Origin: Paratinospora sagittata
Taxonomy: Eukaryota; Streptophyta; Magnoliopsida; Ranunculales; Menispermaceae
Direction: 5' to 3'
NCBI GenBank assembly: GCA_035771175.1
Contig: CM069597.1
Span: 46,513,212-46,577,211 of the forward strand
DNA length: 64,000 nucleotides
A model generated the notes under the pieces. It did no database searches, had not been told where the DNA came from, and worked only from the letters and a program-made list of their open reading frames with translations. How positions within the stretch are numbered: the first letter of the stretch is position 1; each line of letters opens with the position of its first letter. The translations under genes and the position numbers were made by a program. Positions 23,677 to 37,090 of the stretch are shown here, piece by piece.

Positions 23677-25254
23677 TCATGAAGCGGCGGATGGGTGAGC
23701 TTGAGAGAACGGATAAAACATTGGCTTTGCGAGAGAAAACGCCGTTGCTTTACTGGTGGTTACGCCGGCGCCGGGGTTGGCGTTGGCAGTGAACTTGTCG
23801 GCGGCGGTGGGGCCGGCGCCGGAGTTTGTGGAGGTGGTGGCGACACGCTCGCAAGAAGGGCACATGGTAAGCGTGGTTGCAGGAAGTTGCATGTAAAAAG
23901 GGTTTGAGGTTTTTAGGGTTCTCAGCTCTTGAAGCTCTTTCTGCAACCTTCTGTTCTCTTCTGTTAGGGTTTCACAGCACCGCTTTAAGTACTCGCAATC
24001 CACCTCCGTTTGCTTCAGCTTCGTTCTAAAATACCCAATAAAATAAAATCAATAAAAAAATAAATATATATGATCAAGAAGTTGTTGAATCATTTAAATC
24101 ATATATATATATGTATATTTATCAAAATAAATAGTCACATATATGTGTATGTGTAAAAATATAAATGGATATACCTGGCTCTTCTGTTCTGGAACCATAC
24201 TTCCACTTGGCGAGGACGAAGATTGAGTTGTTTTGCAAGAGCAAGCTTTTGTTTCTAGAAATTAGGGAAAAAAAAATAGTTAATGAGACATACCAAAAAA
24301 TGATAAGAACAAGTATAGCTGAAAATAAAAACACCCGTTAGTTTCTAAAAAATAAATGAAGCCTATTAAAAATGGAAAGAGCAGGAAACTAAAAATAAAA
24401 ATACCCATTAATTTAAAAGTGCTCGTAATATAATGGGTATTTTCATTTTTATTTTTAACTTGGGATTTTTGGACGTACTGGGTTGAGGGTATTGTGTTCT
24501 TTGAAGCTTTCTTCGAGAAAAGCGGATTGTTCTTTAGAAAGCCTAAGTTTCTTCCTGTTAAGCCCGTTTTCTTCTTCATCACTAGCCCTAGGAGAAGCTC
24601 TCTCAGCGTCTAGATCAATAGCTGCAGCTTCCAAATCTCTCTTATTGCTTCCGTTAATGGAGAAATCCATCTGAAATGAAGAAAGAGTACTGTTTGGAGA
24701 AGACACAGTGGTTGTTCCTTCATTGATTTCCTCCGCAGATGGCAATCTGTTCACATCAAACCCTCTTGCCGTTACACCAAAATGACCCGAAGATGGTTCA
24801 GAATTATTCGCTGCAAAAAGGCCCAAAAAATTATAGAAAATCAGAAAAATAAAACTTAGATCTTAATAAAGATATATATACACATAATGGGTATTGGGTA
24901 TTATTGTTATTTACAGTTTCTAGAGGGGGGCCATGGAAGACCAAGCTGTGAAGAAGAAGAAAAAGAACGAGGAACAGGAGCTAAAGGAAGAAGATCAAGC
25001 TGAACAGGAGGATCTGCAGAAACCCTTGTTTCTTGATCAGTTTCTTCTTCTGCATCTACTGCTTCAATATCTTTTGCTCCTCCATCATCATCATCATCTT
25101 CATCGTTCCTTGATCCTTTTCCACCATTAGAGCCAACTTCCAAGCTCATGCACAGCGCAGAACCGCTTTTATTGTTACGATTCTTATCAGCTTTTTCATA
25201 GAATCCATTAAAATGCAACCTTGACGCATCTCCCAAGCTCAGACCCAGCTCCAT
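23677..25254 (-). CDS. HAT14: HD-Zip class II transcription factor, HAT14-like, four exons
   Basis: Minus-strand exons: 25254-24915, 24810-24479, 24254-24175 and 24025-23677; GT-AG introns with matching phases; 366 residues. The N-terminus has an EAR-type LGLSL (3-7), a usual repression motif of this class, followed by a long acidic linker. The homeodomain spans about 196-254 and ends with the recognition helix [14 protein letters not shown] leucine zipper follows directly (L263, about every seventh residue). CPSCE at 306-310 is the class II redox-sensing motif. These factors bind CAATNATTG-type sites as dimers and mediate shade and auxin responses. The relation to HAT14 rather than HAT22 or HAT9 rests on the long N-terminal part and on its TBR-like neighbour. 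The homeodomain is split by two introns at the positions usual for the family. Confidence 0.92.
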
Positions 25255-25332
25255 CGTCTATAGAAAATAAAAATCCAGAGAAGAAGGAAACTAGAAAATG
25301 GAGTTTAAAGAGAGGTTGGGAGAGGCTAATCT

Positions 25333-25342
25333 ATTTTTATAT
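25333..25342 (-). promoter_or_regulatory. Probable TATA box of the HAT14-like gene
   Basis: The minus strand reads TATAAAAATA about 80 nt upstream of the start codon, which would give a leader of roughly 50 nt. Confidence 0.4.
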
Positions 25343-28300
25343 CTATCTGTCTATCTCCTCTGTTAAAGGGTTTTCTTTTTATTTTACTTTATTATAATGA
25401 TATTTTGGCTGGTGTGAAACAAGTTTGACCGGCAAAACAAGGTTGACAAACACACGTGAAAATGATAATATTTTCATAAATAATTGAAAAAAGTTTAGAT
25501 TTGCAAAAGATTTTCCCTTCTCCCATGGCTTCTGCTACACTGATTCCTCTGCCCTTTTCTATTATTGTGTCTGATTTTGCTCTTAACACATCAGAGACCC
25601 TCCACCCTATCGGATCCTACTTCTGTACTACAATATATAATATTAATAATCATGGAATTTCAATTATCCAATCCAATGGTTTATTTCATGTATTCCTACC
25701 CAAAAAACATACTTTAATATATACATAAAAAATGTTTTAATTGCACGCACAACAACAACTACGTTACCATCTAAATACTATTTTTTTTTTAAATGCAGGA
25801 AGACATAATTTTTAATAATTTTTTTAATATTATATTATGTGACAGTATATAACATAATTATTTTTTATTATTTTAAAAAAAAAATTCTTATGTTGTATAT
25901 AAATAACGCTACATCAACATAAATTTAAATTTAAATTAAAAAATAAAATTACTCTAGTATTATTCTTCATATAATAAGAATCATTTAAATGCTTATAGGT
26001 TCGATGGGCTAGTCAGATACACGCAGACATTAAATGCATAAAATTGAAATGCTAGTGTCACAAAAAAAAAAAAATTGCTTATAAATAAGTTGTATTCTAA
26101 TTTTATATTGATCTACAGAACAGATATAAACATTCTAACTATAAAAAATAATTTTAAAAAAAAGCTACTGTAGCAAACAACTGTCGTTACCATGTCAATC
26201 AAGTGATATATTTTAAAATTAAAATGTATAATATATACAATATTAATTATTCAACCGATGCAACAAAGTAATTTATTTTTTATATCAACGTTGATAACTA
26301 TAGTTAAAATAACGTTTTATCTTATCCTGAGGTAACCAATCCGGCCTTGTTCAACCTATTCAAGTTTTATTTTATACTTGGAAACATTCAAGGGTTTGTT
26401 GAGCTCAATATTTATGCTATTGGCATCTCATTTATATTTTGTATTCAAATTAATAATTAAGAGGTACACAACGACAACGAGAACAACAGTAAACACTTTC
26501 CGTTCATCAAACGGCTCTGATCGGCTAATCATTTTGACATTTTGACACTTTGACTCCACCTATCAAATCATCAACAATCAAATGATGAGTAGTCAAATAA
26601 TCACAAACACCGTTGACTCACCAACCAGCAAAACGGAACTTTTATAATTTGAAACGGCACATTGGACTCATGTCACTTTTTTATTGGATTATCATATTAT
26701 TATTATTATAAATTTTTTGAAATTCGAAGTTTTGACTAAATAAAATTAAATAAATAAAATAAAGATGTAGTGGTGGGGACAAGCACGTGACTTGACCTAG
26801 CTAAGTTCTGATACTAAGTTTCGAGGCCGCATCACATATTCTGTGGTCCTCAACTCTACGGGCCCACACATCCTTATCAAACGGTCAAAAACCACCAAAA
26901 TCATCCACAATTTAATAATAATCAACGGGTACGTGGCGATTCTAGCTAGATTCGGCCGTACTACCAAATCCTCTAAATTACCGCAAGAAATCTGTCACGT
27001 GCTCATCAAACCTCGGCGAGATCTTTAATAGAGCAAGTGACTCTTTACTTCTGAGTCCTACGTACGCTGGAATATTTTAGAAACTGATCAACGGTTCTGT
27101 TCCTCGGTCTCACGTACGCTTGATTGCAGGGTAGGATTAAGATTAAAATCTCGGGAGAATTTGACTTGGATGGCATTAAAAGTGAAAAAATGGGAGAAAA
27201 TCTGGAGCGAATCTAAAGCAGACCTACGGGTGAGTCCTAATTACTGGCAAGTGAGGGCAATAGGGGTAGAATGGGAAATGTGGGTTTTTTTTTGGGTAAA
27301 GAGAGAATTGGAACTGAGTTTGATTGTTCTGGGATGGGATAAGGAAATGGTTGGGGTGTCACGTGAGGGAAGCGTGGGTAATGATGGCGGGTGCGGCTGG
27401 AGAGAGGGACAAGTCCACAGAAGCAATGATTAGTACGGCTGGTGTGTCCACGCCCTTCCCCCCACCTGTAAAAATGTGGGGACCACACTGTTTCCTAAGC
27501 AAAACCAATGCAATTATTAAGGGTTGATTGAATGGGTCTCCCTCCCCTCCATCCCCTCATCATTGCTACTCAACTCTCTTCGGTTTTAACGGAACCGCGT
27601 CTTAACGACCGTTATCTTTTTTTTTTTTTTTTTTCTTTTTAACGGTGGGTTGGGATAGGAATTCAAAAACAAAATTTCAGTTTAAAAATAATAAAAAACT
27701 CAAAAAATTAAAAACTATTTTTTTTACATTTATCAAACCAAACATATTTTTTATATTTTTAAATTTTTGGATAAAAAAATGTATTTGAATAACAAACTAA
27801 AAGGCACCTTATTTTCTTGAAATTTTGTTTTTTTAAATTCATATCACGGTAAAACTAAATTTGAAAAAAATTTATGTATTTGATTAACTCAAGTTAAGTT
27901 AAAGGAAATTACTTCATAACTATATTAGAATAATTTATTTTCTTCATTTTATAAGAAAATGAGTCCATAATTATATATTTTTTAATTTATATATAGTTAT
28001 AGTATTTTAAATTTTCTTATGGCAGTACCATATTTTATTGGTTTATATATTGCTTATGCAAGTCGGTGCAATAAATGATTATGGGCTAAACTATTATTAT
28101 ATAATTAATTATGATCATTTTTAATAAAATATTGAATTAACTTTGTAATAAAAATATATATTTAAATTTTTAATAAATGTTATTAATTCTTATTGTTTTT
28201 AACTAATTTTACTCATAATAATAATAAAATTTTACATTTATGAAGGGTTCTTACGCGATGAAGTGGGATAATTTATTAATTAAATAAATGTAGTGGAGAA

Positions 28301-28867
28301 ATTATTATATATAATTATATAGATATAAGAATAATAAAGGGAGGTTGGGCCACAAGACCAGACTAGAGGTTGGTGATGATGGTGATGATGATAAATAGGT
28401 TTTATGATTACGGAGTGAAAGGGAGAAGACAGGTAGCATGCGATGTCGCAGTTCCCCAAACATTCAGATGTATTGAAAGGAACACCATCATTAATCATTT
28501 ACTACTAGTAATTATTATTAGTATTTAAATATAATAAACCTAACCCCTCTTTCTCATGCACACCTCCATTATTATATTTTATATAAAAAGATTTGATATA
28601 TTCTCTCTGTATAACACAAGCCTTTAGGTATATTAGTCAGGAATGACCTATTAATATTATATAATAATAAGGGTAGAGGTATTAAATAATATAGATAAAA
28701 ATAATTAAAAAAAATTAATTTTTAGTAAATTAAAAGCTGACTTAGTCCTATATATATGGAATGAAAATTTATGTAGCGGAATCCATATAATTGAGAAAAG
28801 ACTATAGTTTAATATAATAATTATATCAAACTCTAATGCTTTGGAGAGTGGTAGAAGTATAAGTTCC

Positions 28868-28941
28868 TAAGTTCATTCGTTGATCACGTGTATTAAACAG
28901 TTTTTAAGTTCATTCGTTGATCATGTGTATTAAACAGTTTT
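28868..28941. repeat. 37-bp direct tandem repeat
   Basis: Two units, from 28868 and 28905, each read taagttcattcgttgatca followed by cgtgtattaaacag or tgtgtattaaacag. Only one base differs. Confidence 0.8.
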
Positions 28942-28969
28942 ATGTTTATTGAAAAAGTAATGCTATATT

Positions 28970-29095
28970 GATTGTAATAAAAATTATAATATAAATTACA
29001 TCATCTTTAACACTCTTAAATTTTATTAAATCACATGTCAATACATGGTTTAATATAATTTAAGTATGATATAAAGGTAATAGGATATAATACAA
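28970..29095. repeat. Foldback element, decayed
   Basis: Centre aaatcacatgtcaatacatg with inverted flanks (ttaaattttatt / aatataatttaag; acatcatcttta / aaaggtaatagg). It matches the centre of the element in the TBR-like intron. Confidence 0.4.
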
Positions 29096-32000
29096 TATAT
29101 CCAATTAAAAAGTATGAATAGGTGGGTCGGTTAAATTAATTTTTTTTAAAATATCTCTTTAATTGTTTATAATATGAGTTAAAAATCATAAATTTTAATA
29201 AATTAAATATATATATATATATATTATAAAAATTATAATAAAAAATAAGCTTCCGTACACCAAGTAAACCTCCAAATCCTACCCTTTGCCAGTATCCATA
29301 ATAATTATATTAAAGGTACAAAAGTGACATAAAATGTCATAGTATTTGAATTAAATGACCCGAACTCGGTCAAATTAGTAGCAAATATATAGGTAGGTCA
29401 CTTGAAAAACAATAAAGAAGGGCTAAGTTAACATGAGTCAATTATTTAATATCATTAGACAAAATACGTACACTGCAATTAATGATTCTTAGGGCTCATC
29501 TCAAATAAGTCTTCACCCTAATAATAATACCCATATGATTCATTAGTTTTGCTTTACATAAACCAAATATTATATATACATGGAATTGGGTTTGCCATTA
29601 TTAATGAATCAGGATTTAGTCGGATACCTTATTGAATTTAATGTCTGGTCATGAAATGAAATTGATTATATAACTCATTATTAATATTAAATTTTATTTA
29701 AAAAAATAAAAAATAAAATTTTTTTTGTAAAAAGTCAATCTTGGTGACGAAAGGTCAAGGTCTTTATTCAAAATTTTGGAAAAGTAGAGAAGTGGGGTTG
29801 TAGGTTTGTGAAAATTCCAAGGAGATGAATGAGGGGAGGAGAAGATAAAGATATATAGATCAATTGCCTTTAAAAATGTTCCCAATAAAGTCATCAAATC
29901 CGCATGCCACACGGCCATTCAAATATACTGAAAAGGCCTACACAAGAAAACAACAAAACATGTCGTCTATTCTACACTATGAATCAAAGTGCCACAAAAT
30001 CCAGGTTTTTTTTTTTTTTTTTTAATTTCCCTTTTGCTTTTAAGGGCTTCTGGGCATTGCAACAGTTTCTTGAGACATATATAGATGATGAAGCAATGGA
30101 GATAGGTATCCAATAAAGCTGATCTGTGTATAATTGTCGTCCCTACCCCATCAACCAACAAACCTCTCTCTTTTTCTCTTTTATTTTATTTTAATTTAAT
30201 TTGTAATATGTTGGGCATGCAATTATATTAGATATAGGACTTGTAATATTCTCAACTTTTAATTCTCTATGTATACTTTATGTGTTTGTCACAATTATCA
30301 TACAAATCATTAACTGGGCATCCACCACCATATTCCATATAGACATGCAAGCAATTGTACCACTTTGGAACCTAGCTTTTTCCTAAACTCATGCAATCAT
30401 TGGGTCAAATAGTAACCTTAGTAGCTACTGTACATCATACTTTCTAGTACACAGCATTGGATTCCTTGTAATTCAATTCTCACTTATATTATCAAACTCT
30501 CTACTTTTATAAACTTTTCAATGTTACTGTTGTTTGTTTAAGTGTAATAATCTTAAACAATTACTACGTCAATTCAATAGATTCACATTAATTTAAGTAT
30601 TAACTTTATAATTATAGTAGTAATAATAATAATAATAATGATGAAATTAGTTAAATTTATCTTTTATAAACTAAATGTTTTTTAGTGTACTTACATAAAT
30701 AAAATAAAGAAATACACCTTCACATGCACTCAAACTGGTTTCTTCTGCCAAATTATTATGTTGGTGAATATTTTTTATAATGTCATCATTGACAACTCAT
30801 TTTCAACTATTATCTATCAATTAATATTTTTATAATGCAAATTGTACATGGTGGATATGTTCAAAATTAAGATAATTATAATAAGTAATATTACCATAAT
30901 ATTAATCATGATATGGTTGCAATACATAGATTAACAAAAAGAGTAAATTAAATGATTTGTGTTAATTAGCACACACTATCTAAGATTATGGGTTCGAACA
31001 CCAGTTGATTATTATCATAGAGTCTCACACTCACGGTGACATGGGGATTAATGGTCCCTAAGTTGCCCAATACCCTAATGGTACATTATATATATATATA
31101 TATAAAATATAATTTATAAAAACTTCAATTAAAATATAAATTATAATCTATAATTAAGTTCGTGTGGGTGTGGCGTTGTAGTAAATGTAGGGAAGGAAGG
31201 AGGCCAATTTTGGAAATAAAGAAACCAAAAAGGAAAAGTACTTAAAAAATGTTCAGTAATTGCAGTGAAGCATGCATTGCATGCATGATGACGATGATGA
31301 TGGGCTTCAAGATGAAGAACATAACGCCATCTCTCTCTCTTCTTTCTCTCTCATCACTTTCTCTCTCTTCTCTCTCTCTAACTGTTTCAGAGTCTCGTGT
31401 GGTCAATCATAATCTTTTGAGTTGATCAATCATGTCGATTACAGCAAAAGATAACACAAAACAGAACAGAATATGCATACATATTCTCTTCTTTTTATTT
31501 TTCTTCTGAAACCTCCCATTTTTGCTTTCATCATGAACTTCATCATCATCATCATCTTCTTCTGCTTCTACTTCTACCAGTGCTTCTGATCTTCTTGATA
31601 CCCATCACGATTCCCAATTAATTTAATTTAATTAGGGTCTCTCATTAACTCGGATGCTCTGTGTTTTAATTATTGGTTTAATGGGTGGGTTTGTGGGGCA
31701 ATGTGCCGAGGGCATGCGTGTCACTGCATGCCGGCATGCTCCGGGAGGCCGGAAAAGTAAGAGACACCACCGGACCCACACACACCCCTCTACCTTCTGA
31801 TCTGACCCACAACACCACCATCATGTTCTTTGGCTGTGCCCACAAACCTCAATCATACGTCCCTCGTCACTTCAACTCCGAAAAAACAAAAAAAAAAACA
31901 CCATTTCATGCATCTCCTAATAATAGTTTATAATGATCTTATTAAGATAAATATTTAGACATATTTGATCTTAGATATTAATTAATTAATTAATTATAAG

Positions 32001-34491
32001 ACCCACAAACGCAATTAATCACAAAATATTAATTAAGGTGATATTTATTATAAATTTCTAACTTCACTTAATATACATAATTGAAAGTACATACATTAGT
32101 ACAACAGTTAAAGTTGCTTCATTATGAATTAAAATTTAGAGTGTTTTTAGTTTGTAATTTGGATACAGTTTTTTGAATTTAAATATTTAAAAATAAGAAA
32201 ATTAAGTTCCGTTGGTTAAAACCCAAAAATAATTTTTCAAAATTTATTAAGAAAACATGTTGATTACAAAAACGATAAAAAATTATTTTTTTAAATTTTA
32301 TTTTTAGTATTGTATTCCAGTTTTCAAATTATCGAACCCAACACAAATTTAATTAGGTATTCAAATCTAAAAAATAAATCCTCTAGTGTAAAAATACGAC
32401 TGTGTTCATCATCCTTTTTTTATTATTTCAGATTGATAAATTGATCCTAACTAAAGATAGAATTAAAACAATAACATAGTATTTGCTACTTAATTAATTA
32501 CCATCATGAATATGTCCCATAAGATCCATGCATGGCATGATCTTCCATCATTCAAAGTTGTCATGCTACTGAGATTGCATTCTCATCATAGACGATGATG
32601 ATGTGCAGGACCTGTTCATCATGCATGATGATGAGGACAAAACAAAAACAATTCAGTTTTTATCAGAACTATAATCATGCTGTTTCAGCTGGTAGAACAA
32701 TGGCTACATGATCAAATCTAGCAGCATTCTTTCCAATGATATTTCCATCTAAAAATATAAGTGCATATTCTTTCAGTAATATTAATACATATTATTCAAG
32801 ATTCAAAAATGCCCTTCCAAATTAAAATTTCTCTCTGACCCACCATTAATTATTATTGTCTAATATGATTGAAATTTCAAAAAAAAATTTATTTTTATTT
32901 TTATTTTTTTTTTGCAAACACCATCATCACTACACTTGTCAAATTTCTCATCATAAGGTGATATTGATGGTACCACCTAAGGAAGGAAGTCCATGTGTAT
33001 TGAAAATGAAGAAAACAAGAATTAGTAAAGTAGTACAAAAAATGATGATTGAGATATATACCACCATGTAAATTTATAAGTAGTAAAGTAGTATTTCACT
33101 CAAATTACATGCTCGTTATATGCAACTCAAGAGCTGAAACAAGTGACTGGATTGAGTGCTTTTGAAGTATTATCGGAACTTCCAAAAACAATGCAATTAA
33201 CACTATAAAAGAGTTATTGATAATAATATATAGCTATGATATCTGTACAAACAATGCATTATCATCCCCACCAGCCATGCCTTAAGAATCCCTTTATTCT
33301 TTGAACACTGAATGATCTTTTATAAGTACAATCAGAAACTACTCTACCACTTAACATCTCCGCACGAGTTAATCACTATTTCAATGAAACATGAGACACA
33401 CCTATACTCATACGTAGAGATTCATGCAGTAGAATAAATATACAAACACGCACACACATATGCAAATCAAAGCAACAAGAAAAACGTACATAAATTTACG
33501 TGATTATGGAAAGATCCGCCTACGTCCACGGAACAACTTCAACAAACCAGTTCATTTACAAAACATAACATGAAAGTAAAAACAAGCAAATCATGATGCT
33601 CACCAAAAAAAAAAAAAAAAATACTTGAAACAATTAAAAAAGAAAACACACAAAACTTACTTGTAATTTAGTTGGTCAAATCCCTGAATGGCGTCTCTGA
33701 TTAAGCTAGGCCCATACCCGCTGGATCTCCTCCAAGCCCATCTAAATAAATGGGCTTTAAAGACACATGATGCCTGAGTTTTTTTTTTTTTGTTATAGTG
33801 TTAATATAAAGTTAGAGTATGTTAGTAGATCAGCTAAGTCGGAACCCTTCAGTAGAGGTAAAAAGGCGACACAACAATGAAAGACATAAAAAGCCCAGAT
33901 GAAGATCATGTAAATCAACTATCATGATCCCACTTTCACTTTTATTAGAAGAAGAAAAAACTCTCACTTATTTGTAAGGATAAAAAATCTAACTCTCGAT
34001 TTCAAGTGAAGGGGTTCGAATGCACACTGTTAAAGTTAGTCAATATTTGCACGCGGTCCTTGAGTTTGACAGGGTAATTCATAGGCATGTGCTCTTTTAT
34101 CATTTTTTTTACTTTGAGATTTGGTTAACAATATCATATATGAAGAAAAGTTATGTAGATTTAATAGGGAAATATACTCTAAATCGTTTGTACGTAATAT
34201 GTTCAACTGCTTCTTTCTGAAATAGATTCACTAACATTGATTCCGTTATTCTCAAAGTATCACTTTAATTGGTCGGTGGGGATCCTCATAAAGAAACTAA
34301 AAAATAAAATAAAAAAGCTCTTGTCCTTGCTCTAGAACTGGTGAAGGCTAAATTGAAGAAAGCATTTCAAAAAAGACATCTGAAATAATGACAGAAAAAC
34401 AAGAAAAAATGAAGAAAAGTCTTATTCTATCATGTAACCTGTTTTTCCCTTTCTTTATAGGATGGGACACTATGCAAGGAGATATATATAT

Positions 34492-34797
34492 ATATATATA
34501 TATATATTTTTTGTCAGAAGACAAAATTTCATTTGATGAATAAACTTCATAAAAAAACGACTTGCCTAGAGACAGAGATCATTCTTTAAATGCAGGCACA
34601 GCAAAGATTACGGTACTAAAGACCGAACTTCATCAGCTCTACCACATCACGATACCAAGACCATATTCCATGAGCTCAAGAGTTCAACCACCAGCGGACA
34701 AATCCGACAACAAGAAGGCGATGCCCTCACAAGAAAACAAAACAAAACAAATAACAAAAACAAAAATAAAAAACCCTTGACCATCGTTACTTCGATC
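34492..34797 (-). mobile_element. 5'-truncated L1 3' end with 20-bp target-site duplication
   Basis: The sequence atgcaaggagatatatatat occurs at 34472-34491 and again at 34798-34817. The insert begins with an AT tract and ttttttgtcagaagac; read on the minus strand it ends gtcttctgacaaaaaa, a 3' end seen in plant L1 elements. No coding domain is left. Confidence 0.6.
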
Positions 34798-35111
34798 ATG
34801 CAAGGAGATATATATATTATAAGATAATAATTCACAATATAGATGAATACCATTGTATGGTATCACTTCATAGGCTTGAGGGGTTTAGAATTCAACTCAA
34901 TTAAGGCCTTTTGCAATAAAATTGAGTTCATTATTTGAATTTGCCGCCTTCACTTCAATAGATTTATGTTATAGTTGATCTAACAAAGTTTTGCGTTGTT
35001 TATTAACTACCTAACGTAATCATCCTCCTTTTATTTAGACTTAGAATTAATTATGACTAAAAATATGCAAATATGCTAATGAGGACCAATGAGTGATTAA
35101 CTTAATGAAAA

Positions 35112-35275
35112 CGGACTGAGTCCTAAGGTTGTCCCGTATATCAATATTTTAAGGTTTGATTCTTAGAGGCACCTTCGTTGAAAGAGGTCTATCATTTCAC
35201 TCTTGCTTCGAATGAAAATTAGTCCAATACTCCAAGGACGTGGGCATACCTCGCAAAAAACTTAAAAAAAAAAAT
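35112..35275 (+). mobile_element. SINE (family 2, copy C)
   Basis: It shares with copies A and B ggactgagtcctaagg (box-A-like), ggtttgattctta (box-B-like), atcatttcactcttgc, gaaaattagtcca, gggcatacctcgc and an A-rich tail. I could not find a target-site duplication, so ends are approximate. Confidence 0.55.
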
Positions 35276-36781
35276 GTTTTAGAGGACTTAAAAGTATCAC
35301 ACTCATATGCTTAAATTAAACCTACTTGCATCATAATGCTTTTTTTCCATATAAGGGTTAAGAATTTCAAAAAAGGGTTAAAAACCCTTTATTTAAAATA
35401 TTAGTAACTTCACTTTGTAAATCTCAAATGAAAATAAACAATCAAAAAAGCCTTACATAATGAAGAAATAAAGAAAAATGCTAAAGAGCTAGAGAAAAGT
35501 CTCCAACTTGCCAAGAGAGATGAAGTTCAAACTCCAATGGGTTCACAAATTCACCCCCAGTTGTGGAAATTTCTGCCTAATTTTTGCCTTGGAAGAAGTA
35601 ACAGTCAAACGTGCATTGGAATAAGAAGAGAAGCATTATTCCAAAAAAATAAAAATAAATAAATACTACTCTATACCCTATATTCGTGCATCCAATTTGG
35701 TCCACTTTTTTTTTATTTTGGTCCAAGTAGCACTGAACCCTCTAGGGTTTTGAGTTGGAGAGCAAGAAGTAGCTGGTTCATCATGCATATACACTCCAGA
35801 AAAGAAGAATATTTCACTGTTCTGCAGACCCAAAAAGGAACTTTAGCCTTTAAAAAGAACAGAAGAAGCACATCTCTTGACAGTTCACATTCCCATAGGA
35901 GAAGAAGAAGATAAAAAAAAGAGGCAGAGAGAAAAGACAACACACAAAGCAGCAAAAAAGAGAGAACCTACAAGACCCAGCAGCTAAAGATTTTGCAGAA
36001 ATGAGCAACTTTTCTCAACTTCTCTTCATACACAAAGAAATCAAATCAGAAAACAATAAAAAACAGTCACTTTTTTTTCATTTCTTCAGCTTAATTACTC
36101 TGCATGATATAATAAAAAAATAAAAATAAAAAGCTGAATTACTCTGCTTTAGACCCATGGTTAGTAAATTCACCATAATATTTATTTATTTATTTATTTA
36201 TTTTATGGAGAAGAGCAGAAAAAGGGCACTTGGCTTTTGTCTTTCGTTTTATCTGCATTTCACCAAGGAACAATAAAATACAGCCAAAGTGATAAGAAAA
36301 TTTGGAAAACAGTAATAATAATAATAAAAACGCATCTTTCACTTTGACCATATTTCCAACTGATGTTGTTGGGCAGCAATACCTGCCCGTCTCCAATACT
36401 TAAATTTGCTTTCCAAGCAAACCAGGAAGAAGTCAAGCAAGAAAACCCAAAATAAATTGCGGATAAGAATAAAAAACACAAAGCTTATATTCATATCATG
36501 GAGTTAATTGTTGTTTGAAAACAAAGAAAATGTGCAAGCTCATTCCTGTATTATTTTGCCACCACATTTCCAACTATAAGTTAACCTCCCCTCTCTTCTC
36601 CCCATAAAAATCAAGATTTTGGTTTAGTAACGGAGTAGCTTCTTTTTGTAAAATACAGCACTTTGTTTTCTTTAGTTTGTAATAGATTATATACCTATAT
36701 ATATAAATGATCTAATAAATATACATGTGTAGTTATACATATACATATATTTACAATTTTTTATAATTAAAATAGCATTTT

Positions 36782-36818
<37 letters not shown>

Positions 36819-36966
36819 CATACCCAATATACCAAGTCAATCGATACAGGATCTAAGGAAGAGGCAATACTGTCTTACCTCCACATTAAAGAGATTTTTT
36901 TCAAAATTAAAACCCCTAAAAAGAAAATATAATATAACACCAACTCATTTGAAACTAATAATCTAG

Positions 36967-37090
36967 AAATGTTGAAACACACTTTTTTAACACATTTTTT
37001 ATGTTATCCTTAAGAGTTATTGGATTATTTAAAATCACGCGTTAATTACATGATTCGAGTTAATACAACAACCGGTGTTTCTCAAGTGTA
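36967..37090. repeat. Foldback element, decayed
   Basis: Contains gttatccttaagagttattg and the central aaatcacgcgttaattacatgatt, linking the two variants of the foldback family (13998-14123 and 19537-19649). Confidence 0.4.

Noticed and set aside
27161..27433. 90-codon open frame rich in Trp, Glu and Gly
   Set aside because: No known domain, and overlapping long frames exist on the other strand; looks like composition only.
30960..31010. tRNA-like box B (gggttcgaacacc)
   Set aside because: No cloverleaf or box A at the right distance; at most a decayed SINE, not a tRNA gene.
31685..31933. 82-codon open frame near a GC-richer patch
   Set aside because: No recognisable motif, splice context or homologous family; probably chance.
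32580..32640. Possible microRNA hairpin from repeated catcat/gatgat words
   Set aside because: The pairing comes from simple repeats; no known plant microRNA sequence is present.
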